Shown: positions 28,439 to 38,235, numbered from the stretch's first letter. The stretch: DNA of 64,000 bases from Sphingomonas sp. MA1305 (GCF_016107325.1 NZ_RCVT01000003.1:419637-483636), one strand, 5' to 3'. A program made the numbers and translations. The notes: generated by a model not told the origin, from the letters alone.

Positions 28439-29136
28439 CAGCGTTGCTCCTCGGTGGTACGAGGGCCGCCACGAATGTGGTCGGCCATCTGGGTGCCGGT
28501 TGCGGCGAAATAGACCATCTCGGCGACGTTGGTCGCATGATCGCCGATCCGCTCCAGGTTCTTGGCGACGAACAGCAAATGCGCGACCTGGCTGATCGTC
28601 CGCGGATTCTCGACCATGTAGGTGACGAGCGTTCGGAAGATGCTGTCGTAGAAATCGTCGAGCGCGCGGTCGCTCTCGACCACCTCGACTGCGGCGTCCG
28701 GGTCGCGTGCGGCGAAGGCGTCCAGGGCACGGCGAACCATGCCGCTCGCCATGGCCGCCATGGACGGCAGGATGGAGATCGGTTCGATGCGGTGTTCGCC
28801 GTCGATCATCGGCACGCGCCGCGCGATGTTCTTGGCATAATCGCCGATCCGTTCGACCACCGAGGCGATCTTCAGCGCCGCGACGACCTCGCGCAGGTCG
28901 ACCGCCATCGGCGCGCGGAGCGCGATGATGCGCACCGCCAGCCGTTCCACCTCGCGTTCGATCGCGTCGATGGCTTTGTCATCGGCGTCGACGCGTCGCG
29001 CCAGTTCGGGATCGGGCCGTTGCAGCGCCTTGATCGCCTGCACGATCGCATCCTCGGCAAGCCCGCCCATCTGCGAGATCATGCCGCGCAACTGACCGAT
29101 GTCGGCGTCGAACGCCTTGACCGTATGGTCTACCAT
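28438..29136 (-). CDS. phoU: phosphate transport system regulator
   Basis: A 232-aa all-helical two-repeat PhoU protein. The conserved acidic Glu/Asp helices appear in KIASVVERIGDYAKNIARR and its second copy LFVAKNLERIGDHATNVAE. It links the Pst transporter to PhoR and represses the regulon at high phosphate. Start and stop are each shared by one base with pstB and phoB. Confidence 0.95.
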   Translation of the reverse strand: MVDHTVKAFDADIGQLRGMISQMGGLAEDAIVQAIKALQRPDPELARRVDADDKAIDAIEREVERLAVRIIALRAPMAVDLREVVAALKIASVVERIGDYAKNIARRVPMIDGEHRIEPISILPSMAAMASGMVRRALDAFAARDPDAAVEVVESDRALDDFYDSIFRTLVTYMVENPRTISQVAHLLFVAKNLERIGDHATNVAEMVYFAATGTQMADHIRGGPRTTEEQR

Positions 29137-29900
29137 TATCCGTACCTGCCGGTGATGTAGTCGCGGGTCCGTTCCTCCCGCGGATTGGTGAAGATGTCGC
29201 TGGTGGGGGCGAACTCGACCAGCTGGCCGAGGTGGAAGAAGGCGGTCTGCTGCGACACGCGCGCCGCCTGTTGCATGTTGTGGGTGACGATGACGATCGC
29301 GTAGCGGCCCTTCAGCTCGTGGATCAGCTCCTCGATCTTCGCGGTGGCGATCGGATCGAGCGCGCTGCACGGCTCGTCCATCAGGATCACTTCCGGATCG
29401 ACCGCAATGGCGCGGGCGATGCACAGGCGCTGCTGCTGGCCGCCCGACAGCGCCGTGCCGCTGTCGTCGAGCCGGTCCTTGACCTCGTCCCACAGGCCGG
29501 CGCGGCGCAGCGAGCGCTCCACCATCTCGTCGAGGTCGGCGCGCGCCGCGGCGAGGCCGTGGATGCGCGGGCCGTAGGCGACATTCTCGTAGATCGACTT
29601 GGGGAAGGGGTTGGGCTTCTGGAACACCATGCCGACGCGCGCGCGCAGCTGCACCACGTCCATGTCGGCGGCGTAGATGTCCTCGCCGTCGAGCAGGATC
29701 TCGCCCGTGACCCGGGCGCTGGCGACGGTGTCGTTCATCCGGTTGAGCGTGCGCAGGAAGGTCGACTTGCCGCAGCCCGACGGGCCGATGAAAGCGACGA
29801 CATTGTCCTCCGCCACGTCGATCGAGACATGGTCGATGGCACATTTGTCGCCGTAAAAGACGCTGACGTCGCGCGCCTGGATCTTGGAAGGAGGAGTCAC
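29136..29900 (-). CDS. pstB: phosphate ABC transporter ATP-binding protein
   Basis: A 254-aa ABC ATPase: Walker [11 protein letters not shown]-loop in [12 protein letters not shown], signature LSGGQQQR and Walker [14 protein letters not shown]. It drives phosphate uptake through PstA and PstC. The GTG start at 29900 overlaps the pstA stop by 4 bp. The longer open frame upstream is a shadow of pstA. Confidence 0.97.
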   Translation of the reverse strand: MTPPSKIQARDVSVFYGDKCAIDHVSIDVAEDNVVAFIGPSGCGKSTFLRTLNRMNDTVASARVTGEILLDGEDIYAADMDVVQLRARVGMVFQKPNPFPKSIYENVAYGPRIHGLAAARADLDEMVERSLRRAGLWDEVKDRLDDSGTALSGGQQQRLCIARAIAVDPEVILMDEPCSALDPIATAKIEELIHELKGRYAIVIVTHNMQQAARVSQQTAFFHLGQLVEFAPTSDIFTNPREERTRDYITGRYG

Positions 29901-31195
29901 CAGCGGGTCTCGAAACGGTTGCGGAGATAGATGGCGAGGCCGTTCATCGCGAGCAGGAAGACGAGCAGCACGATGATCGCGGCGCTGGTCTTCTCGACGA
30001 AGCCGCGGTCGACCTGGTCCGACCACAGGAAGACCTGCACCGGCAGCACGGTGGCCGGGTCGGACAGGCGCGACGGTGGCGCGGCGATGAAGGCGCGCAT
30101 GCCGATCATCAGCAGCGGCGCGGTCTCGCCCAGCGCCCGCGCCATGCCGATGATCGTGCCGGTCAGGATGCCGGGCAAGGCGAGCGGCAGGACATGGTCG
30201 AACACCACCTGCACCGGCGACGCGCCGACGGCGAGCGCGGCGTCGCGGATCGACGGCGGCACCGCCTTGATCGCGTTGCGCCCGGCGATGACGATCACCG
30301 GCATGGTCATCAGCGCCAGCGTCAGGCCGCCGACGATCGGCGCCGAGCGCGGCAGATGCAGCGTGTTGATGAAGACGGCGAGGCCGAGCAGACCGAAGAT
30401 GATCGACGGCACCGCGGCGAGATTGTTGATCGACACCTCGATCAGGTCCGTCCAGCGGTTCCGCGGGGCATATTCCTCGAGATAGAGCGCGGCGAAGACA
30501 CCGATCGGGAAGGCGAGCGCCAGCGTCACGACCATCGTCAGCAGCGAACCTTTCAGCGCACCCCAGACGCCGACACGGGTCGGGTCGTTCGAATCGGCGG
30601 ACGACAGAAAGCCCCAGTTCCATCCGGTCGACAGCGCGCCGCGGGCGTTCAGCCGGGCGACGATCGCCTCGTCGGTGGCCGAACCGTCATGGCGCGCGGC
30701 GATATCGAGCGCACTGGTGACGGGCACCTCGACGGTGGTTCGCCGTTGCAGCAGGGTTGGGTCCCGCTTGATGGCATCGCGCACCACCAGCCAGGCGCCG
30801 TCCGACAGATAGTCGGCCGAGTCTGGGCCGTAAGCCGCCGTCGCAGCGCGATCGACCGCGGCCTCCAACCCCGCGCCCGCGAGGGCGAGATCGGCGCCAC
30901 GACCGCGCAGCTGTGCCGGCGTCACCTGCAACTTCGCCGCGGCGAGATCGATCGGCAGTGCGATCCGCGTCTGACGGAAGCCACCGATCCCGCCGGCCAG
31001 CATCGACAGCAGGAGGAACGCGAGGAAACCCGCCGACAGCCAGACGGCCGCCAGCCCGAGCAGCCGAAAACGCCGTTCCGCGGCGTAGCGGCGCTGCGTG
31101 CGGCGGCGCACCGATTGCGTCGTCCAGTCGGTCGGACGACGCGGTTCGGGCTCGTGCCCTTCCGCCGGCACACCTGGGACCAGCGGGCTATTCAT
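29897..31195 (-). CDS. pstA: phosphate ABC transporter permease PstA
   Basis: A 432-aa inner-membrane permease, longer than the roughly 300 aa of E. coli PstA because of an N-terminal helix and a periplasmic region of about 130 residues before the transport domain. The conserved permease loop is in [20 protein letters not shown] and the EAA-type region [18 protein letters not shown]. It overlaps pstC by 8 bp and pstB by 4 bp. Confidence 0.94.
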   Translation of the reverse strand: MNSPLVPGVPAEGHEPEPRRPTDWTTQSVRRRTQRRYAAERRFRLLGLAAVWLSAGFLAFLLLSMLAGGIGGFRQTRIALPIDLAAAKLQVTPAQLRGRGADLALAGAGLEAAVDRAATAAYGPDSADYLSDGAWLVVRDAIKRDPTLLQRRTTVEVPVTSALDIAARHDGSATDEAIVARLNARGALSTGWNWGFLSSADSNDPTRVGVWGALKGSLLTMVVTLALAFPIGVFAALYLEEYAPRNRWTDLIEVSINNLAAVPSIIFGLLGLAVFINTLHLPRSAPIVGGLTLALMTMPVIVIAGRNAIKAVPPSIRDAALAVGASPVQVVFDHVLPLALPGILTGTIIGMARALGETAPLLMIGMRAFIAAPPSRLSDPATVLPVQVFLWSDQVDRGFVEKTSAAIIVLLVFLLAMNGLAIYLRNRFETRW

Positions 31196-32564
31196 AGGCC
31201 TCCCGATACCGTTTGACGACGCTGAGCGCGACGACGTTGAGCGCGAGGGTCACCGCGAACAAGGTCAGGCCGAGCGCGAAGGCGGCAAGTGTCTTGGCGC
31301 TGGTGAATTCCGCCTCGCCGGTCAGCAGGTCGACGATCTGCTTGGTTACGGTGGTCGTGCTGGAGAATGGGTTGAGCGTCAGCGTCGCGACGCCGCTGGC
31401 GGCCATGACGACGATCATCGTCTCGCCGATCGCCCGCGACACGGCGAGCAGGATGCCGCCGACCACGCCGGGCAGAGCCGCGGGAAGGATCACCTTGCGG
31501 ATCGTTTCCGAACTCGTCGCACCCATCGCCAGACTGCCGTCGCGCATGGCGGCAGGAACGGCAGCGATCGAATCGTCGGCCATCGACGATACGAAGGGGA
31601 TGATCATCACCCCCATCACCGCGCCGGCCGCCAACGCGCTTTCCGACGAAGCCCAATGGATGCCGAGCGCCACGCCGAGCTGCCGTACTGCCGGCGCGAC
31701 GGTCAATGCGGCGAAATAGCCGTAGACCACGGTCGGTACGCCGGCGAGCATCTCCAGCACCGGCTTCATCCAGCGCCGCGTCGTCGGATGGGCATATTGG
31801 GTCAGGTAGATCGCGCTCATCAGGCCGAACGGGATGGCGACCGCCATGGCGATCACCGCGCCGATGAAGAAGGTGCCCCAGAACAGCGGCACCGCGCCGA
31901 GTGATGCGCCGGGATCGCGCGGGTCGATCACCTGGGGGCTCCAATGCGTGCCGAACAAGAAGTCGCCGATCGGCACCATGCGAAAGAACCGACCCGACTC
32001 GTACAAGAGTGAGGCGACAATGCCGACCGTGGTCAGGATCGCGATCAGCGAGGCGACGAGCAGCAGCAGCATGACGCCGCGCTCCACTTGCGTGCGCGCC
32101 GCGAAATCGGGACGGATACGGGTGAAGGCGAGCGTTCCGCCGGCAAAGGCGAGTAACAGTGCTGCAGCAGTGGCGATCCAGTCGTACCGGGTCTGCGCGG
32201 CGGCATAAGCGGGAGCGAGCGTCTCGGCGAGATCGTGAAACGCCCCATAGCTACGGCCCGCGGCCAGCTCACGGGCTTCGGACAGGATCGACGCGCGCTC
32301 GAAGCCCGGCGCCGGCAGTGCGGCGGCAGCGGGCGTGGCGAGCACGGCCTCCGTCACCAGCGCCGGCGCCGTCATCGCCCACACGGCGAGGAAGATCAGC
32401 GGCGGCACCACAGTACAGACCGCGACAAACCAGCCGTGATGCGCCGGCAAAGCACTGAATCGTGCCACCCGCGGGCGACGGAAGGTCGCAGCCCGCATGC
32501 GTGCGGCCAGCCAGCCGATCAATGCGAGGCCGATGACGGTAAACAGCAGGCCAAGCGCGCTCAT
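31188..32564 (-). CDS. pstC: phosphate ABC transporter permease PstC
   Basis: A 458-aa permease, also longer than E. coli PstC (about 320 aa), with an extra N-terminal helix and a large loop before the core. Core motifs are KPVLEMLAGVPTVVYGYFA and SLAMGATSSETIRKVILPAA. The ATG at 32564 overlaps the pstS stop by 4 bp; the longer open frame is not coding. Confidence 0.94.
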   Translation of the reverse strand: MSALGLLFTVIGLALIGWLAARMRAATFRRPRVARFSALPAHHGWFVAVCTVVPPLIFLAVWAMTAPALVTEAVLATPAAAALPAPGFERASILSEARELAAGRSYGAFHDLAETLAPAYAAAQTRYDWIATAAALLLAFAGGTLAFTRIRPDFAARTQVERGVMLLLLVASLIAILTTVGIVASLLYESGRFFRMVPIGDFLFGTHWSPQVIDPRDPGASLGAVPLFWGTFFIGAVIAMAVAIPFGLMSAIYLTQYAHPTTRRWMKPVLEMLAGVPTVVYGYFAALTVAPAVRQLGVALGIHWASSESALAAGAVMGVMIIPFVSSMADDSIAAVPAAMRDGSLAMGATSSETIRKVILPAALPGVVGGILLAVSRAIGETMIVVMAASGVATLTLNPFSSTTTVTKQIVDLLTGEAEFTSAKTLAAFALGLTLFAVTLALNVVALSVVKRYREAYE

Positions 32565-33604
32565 CGGTCCAGATCCGCCGCGGTGAGCGCCGTTTCGTGC
32601 GCGATGATCGCCGCGGAGCGCGCTCGACTGGACGCGGGCGATGCGATCAGCCCGCGGCGCACAAGCGGTCCTTCGGGGCCCCACGCTGTCGCATAAAGGT
32701 GCAGGAACGTCTTCAAACCGGGGATTGCGCGCAGATGCGCCTTCTTGACGTAGAGGAACAGCGGCCGCGACCCCGGATACCGGCCGTCCGCGATCGTCGC
32801 ATAGGTCGGCGCAACGCCATTGATCGTCACCCCGGTGACGCTGCCCTTGTTCTCTTCGAGATAGCTGTAGCCGAAGACACCGATCGCGCTCGGGTTGGCG
32901 GCGAGCTTCTGTACGATCAGATTGTCATTCTCCCCGGCGTCGATGTAGGCGCCGTCCTCGCGCACGCGTGTGCATAGCGCCTTGTGCGCGTCGGGGTCGT
33001 CGGTCGCCAGTGCCTTTGCCCGCGGATCGACCATCTCGCAGCCGCGCGTCAGGATCAGTTCGGCGAGTGCGTCGCGGGTACCGCTGGTCGCTGGCGGGCC
33101 GTAGACTTGGATCGGCGTGGCCGGAAGCGTCGGATTGACATCGTGCCACGTCCGCGCGCCATTCGGCCGGCCGTTCACCTTCGCCGCCAGCGCGCGATAC
33201 AGGTCCGCTTCCGTCAGCGCCATCCTGGGGCCGTTCAGCGCTTCGGCAAAGGCGATGCCATCGATGCCGACCTGGATTTCCAGGATCGCGCCGACCCCGT
33301 TTCGCTGGCACTCCTGGAACTCGCCCGGCTTCATGCGCCGCGAGGCATCCTCGATATCCGGATGAGCCGCGCCCAATCCGGCGCAGAACAACTTCATGCC
33401 CGCGCCCGTGCCCGTCGACTCGATCACCGGCGCGCGCGCATCGGCATCGTTGGCGACGAACTGTTCGGCGACGATCGTGGTGAACGGATAGACGGTCGAG
33501 GATCCGACGACGGTAATCTGGCTCCGCGCGCCGCCACCGCCGCCATTGGCCTGATCCTGACAGCCCGCGAGGCAAAGCCCGAGAGCGACTATCGCGATAC
33601 GCAT
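32561..33604 (-). CDS. pstS: phosphate-binding periplasmic lipoprotein PstS
   Basis: A 347-aa periplasmic substrate-binding protein with a lipoprotein signal (MRIAIVALGLCLAGC, Cys15), so it is membrane-tethered. Phosphate-contacting loops are VGSSTVYPF and GTGAGMKLFCAG, with TSGTRDAL later. It starts 25 bp after phoR and overlaps pstC. Confidence 0.95.
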   Translation of the reverse strand: MRIAIVALGLCLAGCQDQANGGGGGARSQITVVGSSTVYPFTTIVAEQFVANDADARAPVIESTGTGAGMKLFCAGLGAAHPDIEDASRRMKPGEFQECQRNGVGAILEIQVGIDGIAFAEALNGPRMALTEADLYRALAAKVNGRPNGARTWHDVNPTLPATPIQVYGPPATSGTRDALAELILTRGCEMVDPRAKALATDDPDAHKALCTRVREDGAYIDAGENDNLIVQKLAANPSAIGVFGYSYLEENKGSVTGVTINGVAPTYATIADGRYPGSRPLFLYVKKAHLRAIPGLKTFLHLYATAWGPEGPLVRRGLIASPASSRARSAAIIAHETALTAADLDR

Positions 33605-33629
33605 GATGTTCCCGCCCCGGGCGCGACTC

Positions 33630-34880
33630 CTAGTCCCGCTCCGCACGCCCCTGTGTGACGGTTACGTTACCCTTTGATGACACCGCTTCCGCGGGCGGCA
33701 AGGCGACGGACACGATCGTGCCCACCCCCACCTTGCTGCTGATGTCGAACCGGCCGCGATGTCGCTCGACGATATGCTTGACGATCGCCAGGCCGAGACC
33801 GGTCCCGCCGACGCTGCGGCTGCGCCCGGCATCGACACGGTAGAATCGCTCGGTCAGGCGCGGAATGTGCTGGGGCGCAATGCCTTCGCCTTCGTCGGCG
33901 ACGGTGAAGCGAACCATGCCGGACCGGTCGCGGCCGACCGTAGCGGTGACCGGCGAACCCGGCCGGCCGTATTTCATCGCATTGCCGATCAGATTGTGGA
34001 CCAATTGGGATAGCTGCGCGGCGTCCCCCGTGACGGCGGGCAGGTTGTCCTCGAAGCCGATCGTCACGTCGCCGACCCGCTCACCACCGCCCGCTGCCAA
34101 TTCGGCATAGACGTCCTCGAGCACCTCTCCCAAATCGATCAGCTCGCCCGGCAGCCGGTATTTCTCGCCTTCGATCCGCGACAGCGAGATCAGATCCTCG
34201 ATCAGCCGCTGCATGCGCTGCGCCTCGTCGAACATGACCTTCAGGAAGCGGGTGCGCAATGCCGGGTCTTCGCCCGCTTCGTCGCTGAGCGTTTCGACGA
34301 AGCCGAGGATCGAGGCGAGCGGCGTGCGCAATTCGTGGCTGGCGTTGGCGACGAAGTCGACCCGCATCTGTTCCGCCGCGTAATTGCCGCTCTGATCGAC
34401 CAGATGAACGATGCGGGCGCCGTCGGACGTCTCGCCGACCGCCATTTGCCAGCGTTGGTCGGCGCTGCCGAGCCCGACCAGTTCGACCGGACGCCCCGGC
34501 AAGGCGGAACCGGCGGACAGCCGGTCGGCGGCGGCGGGGTGGCGGATCGCGACGCGGACGTCCTCGCCGACGATATGCTGGCCGAGCAGCCCGCGCGCCG
34601 CGACATTCGCGCAGGCGACGACCCCGCCACGGATCATCAGGACGGGGTCGCCGATGCCGTCCAGCACCTCGCCGACCAATGCGCCGGCATCCGCCCCGGT
34701 GGGGCCGTGTGCGACCGGGGTGGCACTGCGGATGCCCATCGCCGCAAGTCCGGCAGCGATGGCGCCGATCACCGTCACCGCCACGGCGTCGATCGATCCG
34801 CCCAAGGCATAGACGGCAAGTCCGCTGAGCAGGGCGATCACGATCGCGCCGCTGAGGCGCTGGACGAATCTGGGCGGCAT
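33630..34880 (-). CDS. phoR: phosphate regulon sensor histidine kinase
   Basis: A 416-aa kinase with two N-terminal transmembrane helices separated only by a short loop, a PAS domain, an H-box SHELRTPLASILG and the N/G boxes (IGNAMKYG and GTGLGLAIVKHIV). It lacks a large periplasmic domain, as usual for PhoR, which reads the PstSCAB-PhoU state. The ATG at 34880 has GGAGCG 6 bp upstream. It is first in the seven-gene operon. No clear Pho box was found upstream. Confidence 0.92.
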   Translation of the reverse strand: MPPRFVQRLSGAIVIALLSGLAVYALGGSIDAVAVTVIGAIAAGLAAMGIRSATPVAHGPTGADAGALVGEVLDGIGDPVLMIRGGVVACANVAARGLLGQHIVGEDVRVAIRHPAAADRLSAGSALPGRPVELVGLGSADQRWQMAVGETSDGARIVHLVDQSGNYAAEQMRVDFVANASHELRTPLASILGFVETLSDEAGEDPALRTRFLKVMFDEAQRMQRLIEDLISLSRIEGEKYRLPGELIDLGEVLEDVYAELAAGGGERVGDVTIGFEDNLPAVTGDAAQLSQLVHNLIGNAMKYGRPGSPVTATVGRDRSGMVRFTVADEGEGIAPQHIPRLTERFYRVDAGRSRSVGGTGLGLAIVKHIVERHRGRFDISSKVGVGTIVSVALPPAEAVSSKGNVTVTQGRAERD

Positions 34881-35020
34881 GACGCTCCGCTGGCTAGCGC
34901 AATTCCGCTGCGGCTGCACCTGTTCGCGTCGGAACGTCTTCCGCGGTCCCGGATCGGCACCGGAGCACCGCTTGCCAGTGGTTAGCGAATGTGAAAGGCA
35001 GACGCGCTAGGATCTTGGCC

Positions 35021-35431
35021 ATGACCGACGACGCAACGCCTTCTGATCAGCCCGCTGCCACCGGGGCGGCCAGCCGCCGCCGCGTGCTGATGCTCGGCGC
35101 GGTCACCGCCGGTGCGGTGGTGTCGATTCGGCCGGCGCTGGCGCAAACCGCGGGATCGGTGATGAATTGCGAGATCCCGGTGCCCGACATGACCCGCGCG
35201 GGCGGCTATATCGATCCCGACGGCAATGTCGTGCCCGCGGGTACCAAGGGGGCGTTCGCGCCGCCGGCGCGGCCGTTCAAGGGCGAGGACGTGAAGCGCG
35301 CGCTGGCCGGCGGCATGCTGCCCGGCACCACCTACGAAACTAATCGCGCCTATATCAGCTACATCCGTCGGTTGCAGCGCGGGCAGGGTGGCTTCACCTG
35401 CTTTGCCTCGCTGCAGATGCCGCGCGCCTGA
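35021..35431 (+). CDS. Tat-signal small protein of the HPr-rel-A cassette
   Basis: A 136-aa protein of unknown function. The twin-arginine signal SRRRVLMLGAVTAGA (residues 18-32) predicts folded export across the inner membrane, with cleavage near ALAQ (39-42). The mature part is about 94 residues with two cysteines (Cys50 in NCEIPVP and Cys127 in FTCFASL). The ATG at 35021 has AGGATC upstream; an earlier ATG at 34991 is less likely. It lies 4 bp before a PqqD-like gene. No domain is recognised, and a peptide-type substrate role is inference only. Confidence 0.65.
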   Translation: MTDDATPSDQPAATGAASRRRVLMLGAVTAGAVVSIRPALAQTAGSVMNCEIPVPDMTRAGGYIDPDGNVVPAGTKGAFAPPARPFKGEDVKRALAGGMLPGTTYETNRAYISYIRRLQRGQGGFTCFASLQMPRA

Positions 35432-35435
35432 TCGC

Positions 35436-35702
35436 TTGCGGTATCGCGCCGCGCCGGCCGACACGCTGCTCAGCGTCGGGCTGGACACGTTCACGGCGGT
35501 GTTTCACCGCCCATCGGGCATCACCCACCTGCTCGCCAGCCCCGCGCCTGAAATCCTCGCCTGCCTTGCGGATGGGCCGTTGGACGATGCGGCACTGATG
35601 GCGCGGCTCGAGGTGAGCTTCGACGTCGCCGATGCGGACGTCGCTGCGCTTCGGGCACGGCTGGCGGAACTGGTCGACACCGGTCTGGTGGAGGTGTTGT
35701 GA
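35436..35702 (+). CDS. PqqD-like protein, HPr-rel-A system
   Basis: An 88-aa PqqD-fold protein. The family pattern starts YRAAPADTLLSVGLDTFTAV, then HRPSGITHLLASPAPEILAC and the wHTH-like C-terminus. PqqD-type proteins bind the leader of modified peptides (RRE domains). The TTG at 35436 is the first start after the upstream stop and matches where related proteins begin; the open frame before it overlaps the previous gene. Start confidence is moderate. The stop overlaps the next gene's GTG (GTGA). Confidence 0.72.
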   Translation: MRYRAAPADTLLSVGLDTFTAVFHRPSGITHLLASPAPEILACLADGPLDDAALMARLEVSFDVADADVAALRARLAELVDTGLVEVL

Positions 35703-36553
35703 GGCACGTCTGCTCGCTGCGCATCGGCCCCGTCGGTTTTCGGGTCGGGTCGGATTGGGCGACGCCGATCGCCATGCTTGCCGACCTCTATCGCGATTAT
35801 CCGCAGGCAGACATTGCGGACTTCACCGTCCGGTTGGAGGCGACCCGGCCCTGGCGGCGCTGGATCCGGCCTTCGGTGCGGATCGGCGGCGACTATATGC
35901 TCCCCGAAGCGGCACCGTTGCCGCTCGCCCATGCGCTGCTCGCCGCAGAGATGGGGATGAACCTGCAGGTTGCGCTCGGATCGCAACGTTGCCTGCTGCT
36001 CCATGCCGCAGCGGTCGAGCGCGACGGGCGCGCGCTGCTGATCAGCGGTCAGTCGGGCGCCGGTAAGTCGACGCTTGCCACCTTGCTCGCCGCGCGGGGC
36101 TGGCGCTTCATGGGCGACGAGTTCGCGATGCTCGATCCGGACAGCGGAGAGGTCTTCGCCTTTCCCCGGCTGGTCAGCCTCAAGAACGAAGGCATCGCCG
36201 CCGCGATTGCGGCCTTGCCGAAGGCGCGGCTGGGACCCGAGCTTGCCGGCACGCCGAAAGGGACGATCCGACACCTCGTCCCGGACGCGCATGCGATCGC
36301 GGCGATGGACGATCCGGCGATGCCCGTGCTGCTGCTCTTCCCGCGTTTCGGTGCTGCGCCCGCGGTACGATCGATGCCGGCCAGCGAGGCGTTCGTGCGG
36401 CTGACCCACGCCTCCACCAACTATGTCGCGCTCGCGGAACGGGGGTTCGCCTGTCTGACCGCACTGGCCCGCGACGTGCCGGCCTATGCGATCGATTATC
36501 CCGACGGCGTTGCGGCAGTCGACCAAGTGGAGGCGTTGTGGCGGACGCTCTGA
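35699..36553 (+). CDS. HPr-kinase-related protein A
   Basis: A 284-aa P-loop protein related to the HPr kinase/phosphorylase C-terminal domain. Walker A is GQSGAGKST (117-125), preceded by the HprK-like HAAAVE (102-107) and followed by a D140-E141 pair in GDEF. Its N-terminal half is unlike HprK. It may phosphorylate a protein or peptide Ser/Thr, or bind nucleotide only; the substrate is unknown. The GTG start overlaps the PqqD-like stop, and the stop overlaps the next gene by 16 bp. Confidence 0.8.
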   Translation: MRHVCSLRIGPVGFRVGSDWATPIAMLADLYRDYPQADIADFTVRLEATRPWRRWIRPSVRIGGDYMLPEAAPLPLAHALLAAEMGMNLQVALGSQRCLLLHAAAVERDGRALLISGQSGAGKSTLATLLAARGWRFMGDEFAMLDPDSGEVFAFPRLVSLKNEGIAAAIAALPKARLGPELAGTPKGTIRHLVPDAHAIAAMDDPAMPVLLLFPRFGAAPAVRSMPASEAFVRLTHASTNYVALAERGFACLTALARDVPAYAIDYPDGVAAVDQVEALWRTL

Positions 36554-37524
36554 GCCTCGCACGCGCGCTCGCCGACCCGACGACGTTGCGACTGGACACC
36601 GACTGGACCGGGCTGATCGCGACCGCGCGGGCGGAGCAGCTGGTCGGCACGCTCGCGTGGCGGTTGCATGGCCTGCCGCTGCCCGAGCCCGTGGCGCTTC
36701 TCTTGGCCGAAGCGCGTGCCGCTGCAGAGGGCGCCCGCCGCACCGCGCTTTGGGAAGCGGAAATGGCGCGACGTGCGCTCGCGCCGCTCGGCTGTCCGGT
36801 CGTGTTGCTGAAGGGAACGGCCTATGTCGCGGCCGGTCTGATGGCGGGCCAGGGCCGGTCGATCGGCGATCTCGACATTCTCGTGCCGCGGGGGTCGCTC
36901 GACGCGGTCGAGGCGGCCTTGCTCGCGGCCGGATGGGAATGGGTCAAGCCCGACCCCTATGACGATGCCTATTACCGCCGCTGGATGCACGAACTGCCGC
37001 CGCTGATCCATGGCGAGCGCGACCGGATGATCGACGTGCACCACACGATCCTGCCGCTCACCGCCCGCATCACCCCCGATGCTGAAGCGCTGGTCGCCGC
37101 GGCCCAGCCGCTGGCCAACGGCCTCCTGGTGCTCTCTGCCCAGGATATGATCTGCCACGCCGCCGCGCATCTGTTCGCCGACGGGGATCTGACCGGCGGG
37201 CTGCGCAACGTGTGGGACATCCACTGCCTGCTGACCGAATTCGGCAGCGACGGACTGGCTAATCGCGCGGCGCGGCATGGCCTCGATGTGTCGGTTCGGC
37301 GCGCCGCACGACACGCGGCGGGGCTGTTCGGGACCGACGTCCCTGGCAATTGGCGACGCTCAGACGCACTCGACCCCTGGATCCGCCGCCGCCTGCTGGC
37401 CCGCGACGGGTGGGGGCGAGCCACGCGTCCGGCGACGCGTTTCGCCTTCTACGTCCGCTCACATTGGCTGCGGATGCCGCCGGCCATGCTGGCGCGCCAC
37501 CTGTGGACCAAGGCGTGGCGCTGA
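36538..37524 (+). CDS. nucleotidyltransferase-fold protein (PF14907-like)
   Basis: A 328-aa cytoplasmic protein of the polymerase-beta nucleotidyltransferase fold. It has a KGT motif (92-94) and the active-site-like GRSIGDLDILV (106-116), which places two metal-binding Asp residues. The C-terminal region is helical. It is the last gene of the four-gene HPr-rel-A cassette and overlaps the HprK-related gene by 16 bp. Its activity (nucleotide transfer to the Tat protein or to another partner) is inference. Confidence 0.75.
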   Translation: MADALSLARALADPTTLRLDTDWTGLIATARAEQLVGTLAWRLHGLPLPEPVALLLAEARAAAEGARRTALWEAEMARRALAPLGCPVVLLKGTAYVAAGLMAGQGRSIGDLDILVPRGSLDAVEAALLAAGWEWVKPDPYDDAYYRRWMHELPPLIHGERDRMIDVHHTILPLTARITPDAEALVAAAQPLANGLLVLSAQDMICHAAAHLFADGDLTGGLRNVWDIHCLLTEFGSDGLANRAARHGLDVSVRRAARHAAGLFGTDVPGNWRRSDALDPWIRRRLLARDGWGRATRPATRFAFYVRSHWLRMPPAMLARHLWTKAWR

Positions 37525-37539
37525 CAGGCCGGTCGTGGA

Positions 37540-38235
37540 TCAGCGCGGTCGCTCGGCGAGCCGCTCCAGCGTCGGTAGCAGCTCGTCATAGCCATTGATC
37601 ACCGCCTCTGCGCCAAGTGTCTCGACCGGCTCCATCAGGAAACCGAACGAACAGGCGATCGCCGGCAGGCCTGCCGCCTGCGCCGCCGCCACGTCGAAGC
37701 GCGAATCACCAACGAACGCCGCTCGCCCACCGCCGCAGCGGCGTAGCATCTCCTCGATCGGTATCGGCGAGGGTTTGGCATTGCCGGGCCCCATCGTATC
37801 GCCACCGATGATGCAGGCGAACCAATCGGTCAGTCCCAATTGGTCCAGCACCTGCCGTGCCAGCCCCTCCAATTTGTTGGTCACCACCGCCAGCGTCGTC
37901 CCACGCGCGGCCAGCGAATCGAGTGCGTCGAGGCATCCAGGATAGGGCGCGGTGAGTACGGCGATATGCGATTCATAATAGGCGAGCAGGCGCCGGTGGA
38001 GCACGTCCAGCGTCGCTTCGTCGCAGCCGCCGGTCGCCGCCATCCCCTGCGCCAGCATGTGCCGCGCGCCGCCGCCGATCATCGGGGTCACCTGCGCCAC
38101 GGTCAGCGTCGGCCGGTCGATCGAGGCCAAGGCATGGTTGACCGCGGCGGTCAGATCACCGCTCGTGTCGAGCAACGTGCCGTCGAGATCGAAGCCGACG
38201 ATGTCGAAGGGGAGGGGGACGGCAGCGGAAGACAT
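37540..38235 (-). CDS. gph: phosphoglycolate phosphatase-like HAD hydrolase
   Basis: A 231-aa HAD phosphatase. Motif I is FDLDGTLLDT, motif II VVTNKLEG, and motifs III/IV include a Lys region (GPGNAKPSP) and FVGDSRFDVAAA. It is likely phosphoglycolate phosphatase, although other sugar phosphates are possible. The ATG at 38235 was chosen; the longer frame to 38307 has no support. It is divergent from glmU across 59 bp. Confidence 0.85.
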   Translation of the reverse strand: MSSAAVPLPFDIVGFDLDGTLLDTSGDLTAAVNHALASIDRPTLTVAQVTPMIGGGARHMLAQGMAATGGCDEATLDVLHRRLLAYYESHIAVLTAPYPGCLDALDSLAARGTTLAVVTNKLEGLARQVLDQLGLTDWFACIIGGDTMGPGNAKPSPIPIEEMLRRCGGGRAAFVGDSRFDVAAAQAAGLPAIACSFGFLMEPVETLGAEAVINGYDELLPTLERLAERPR

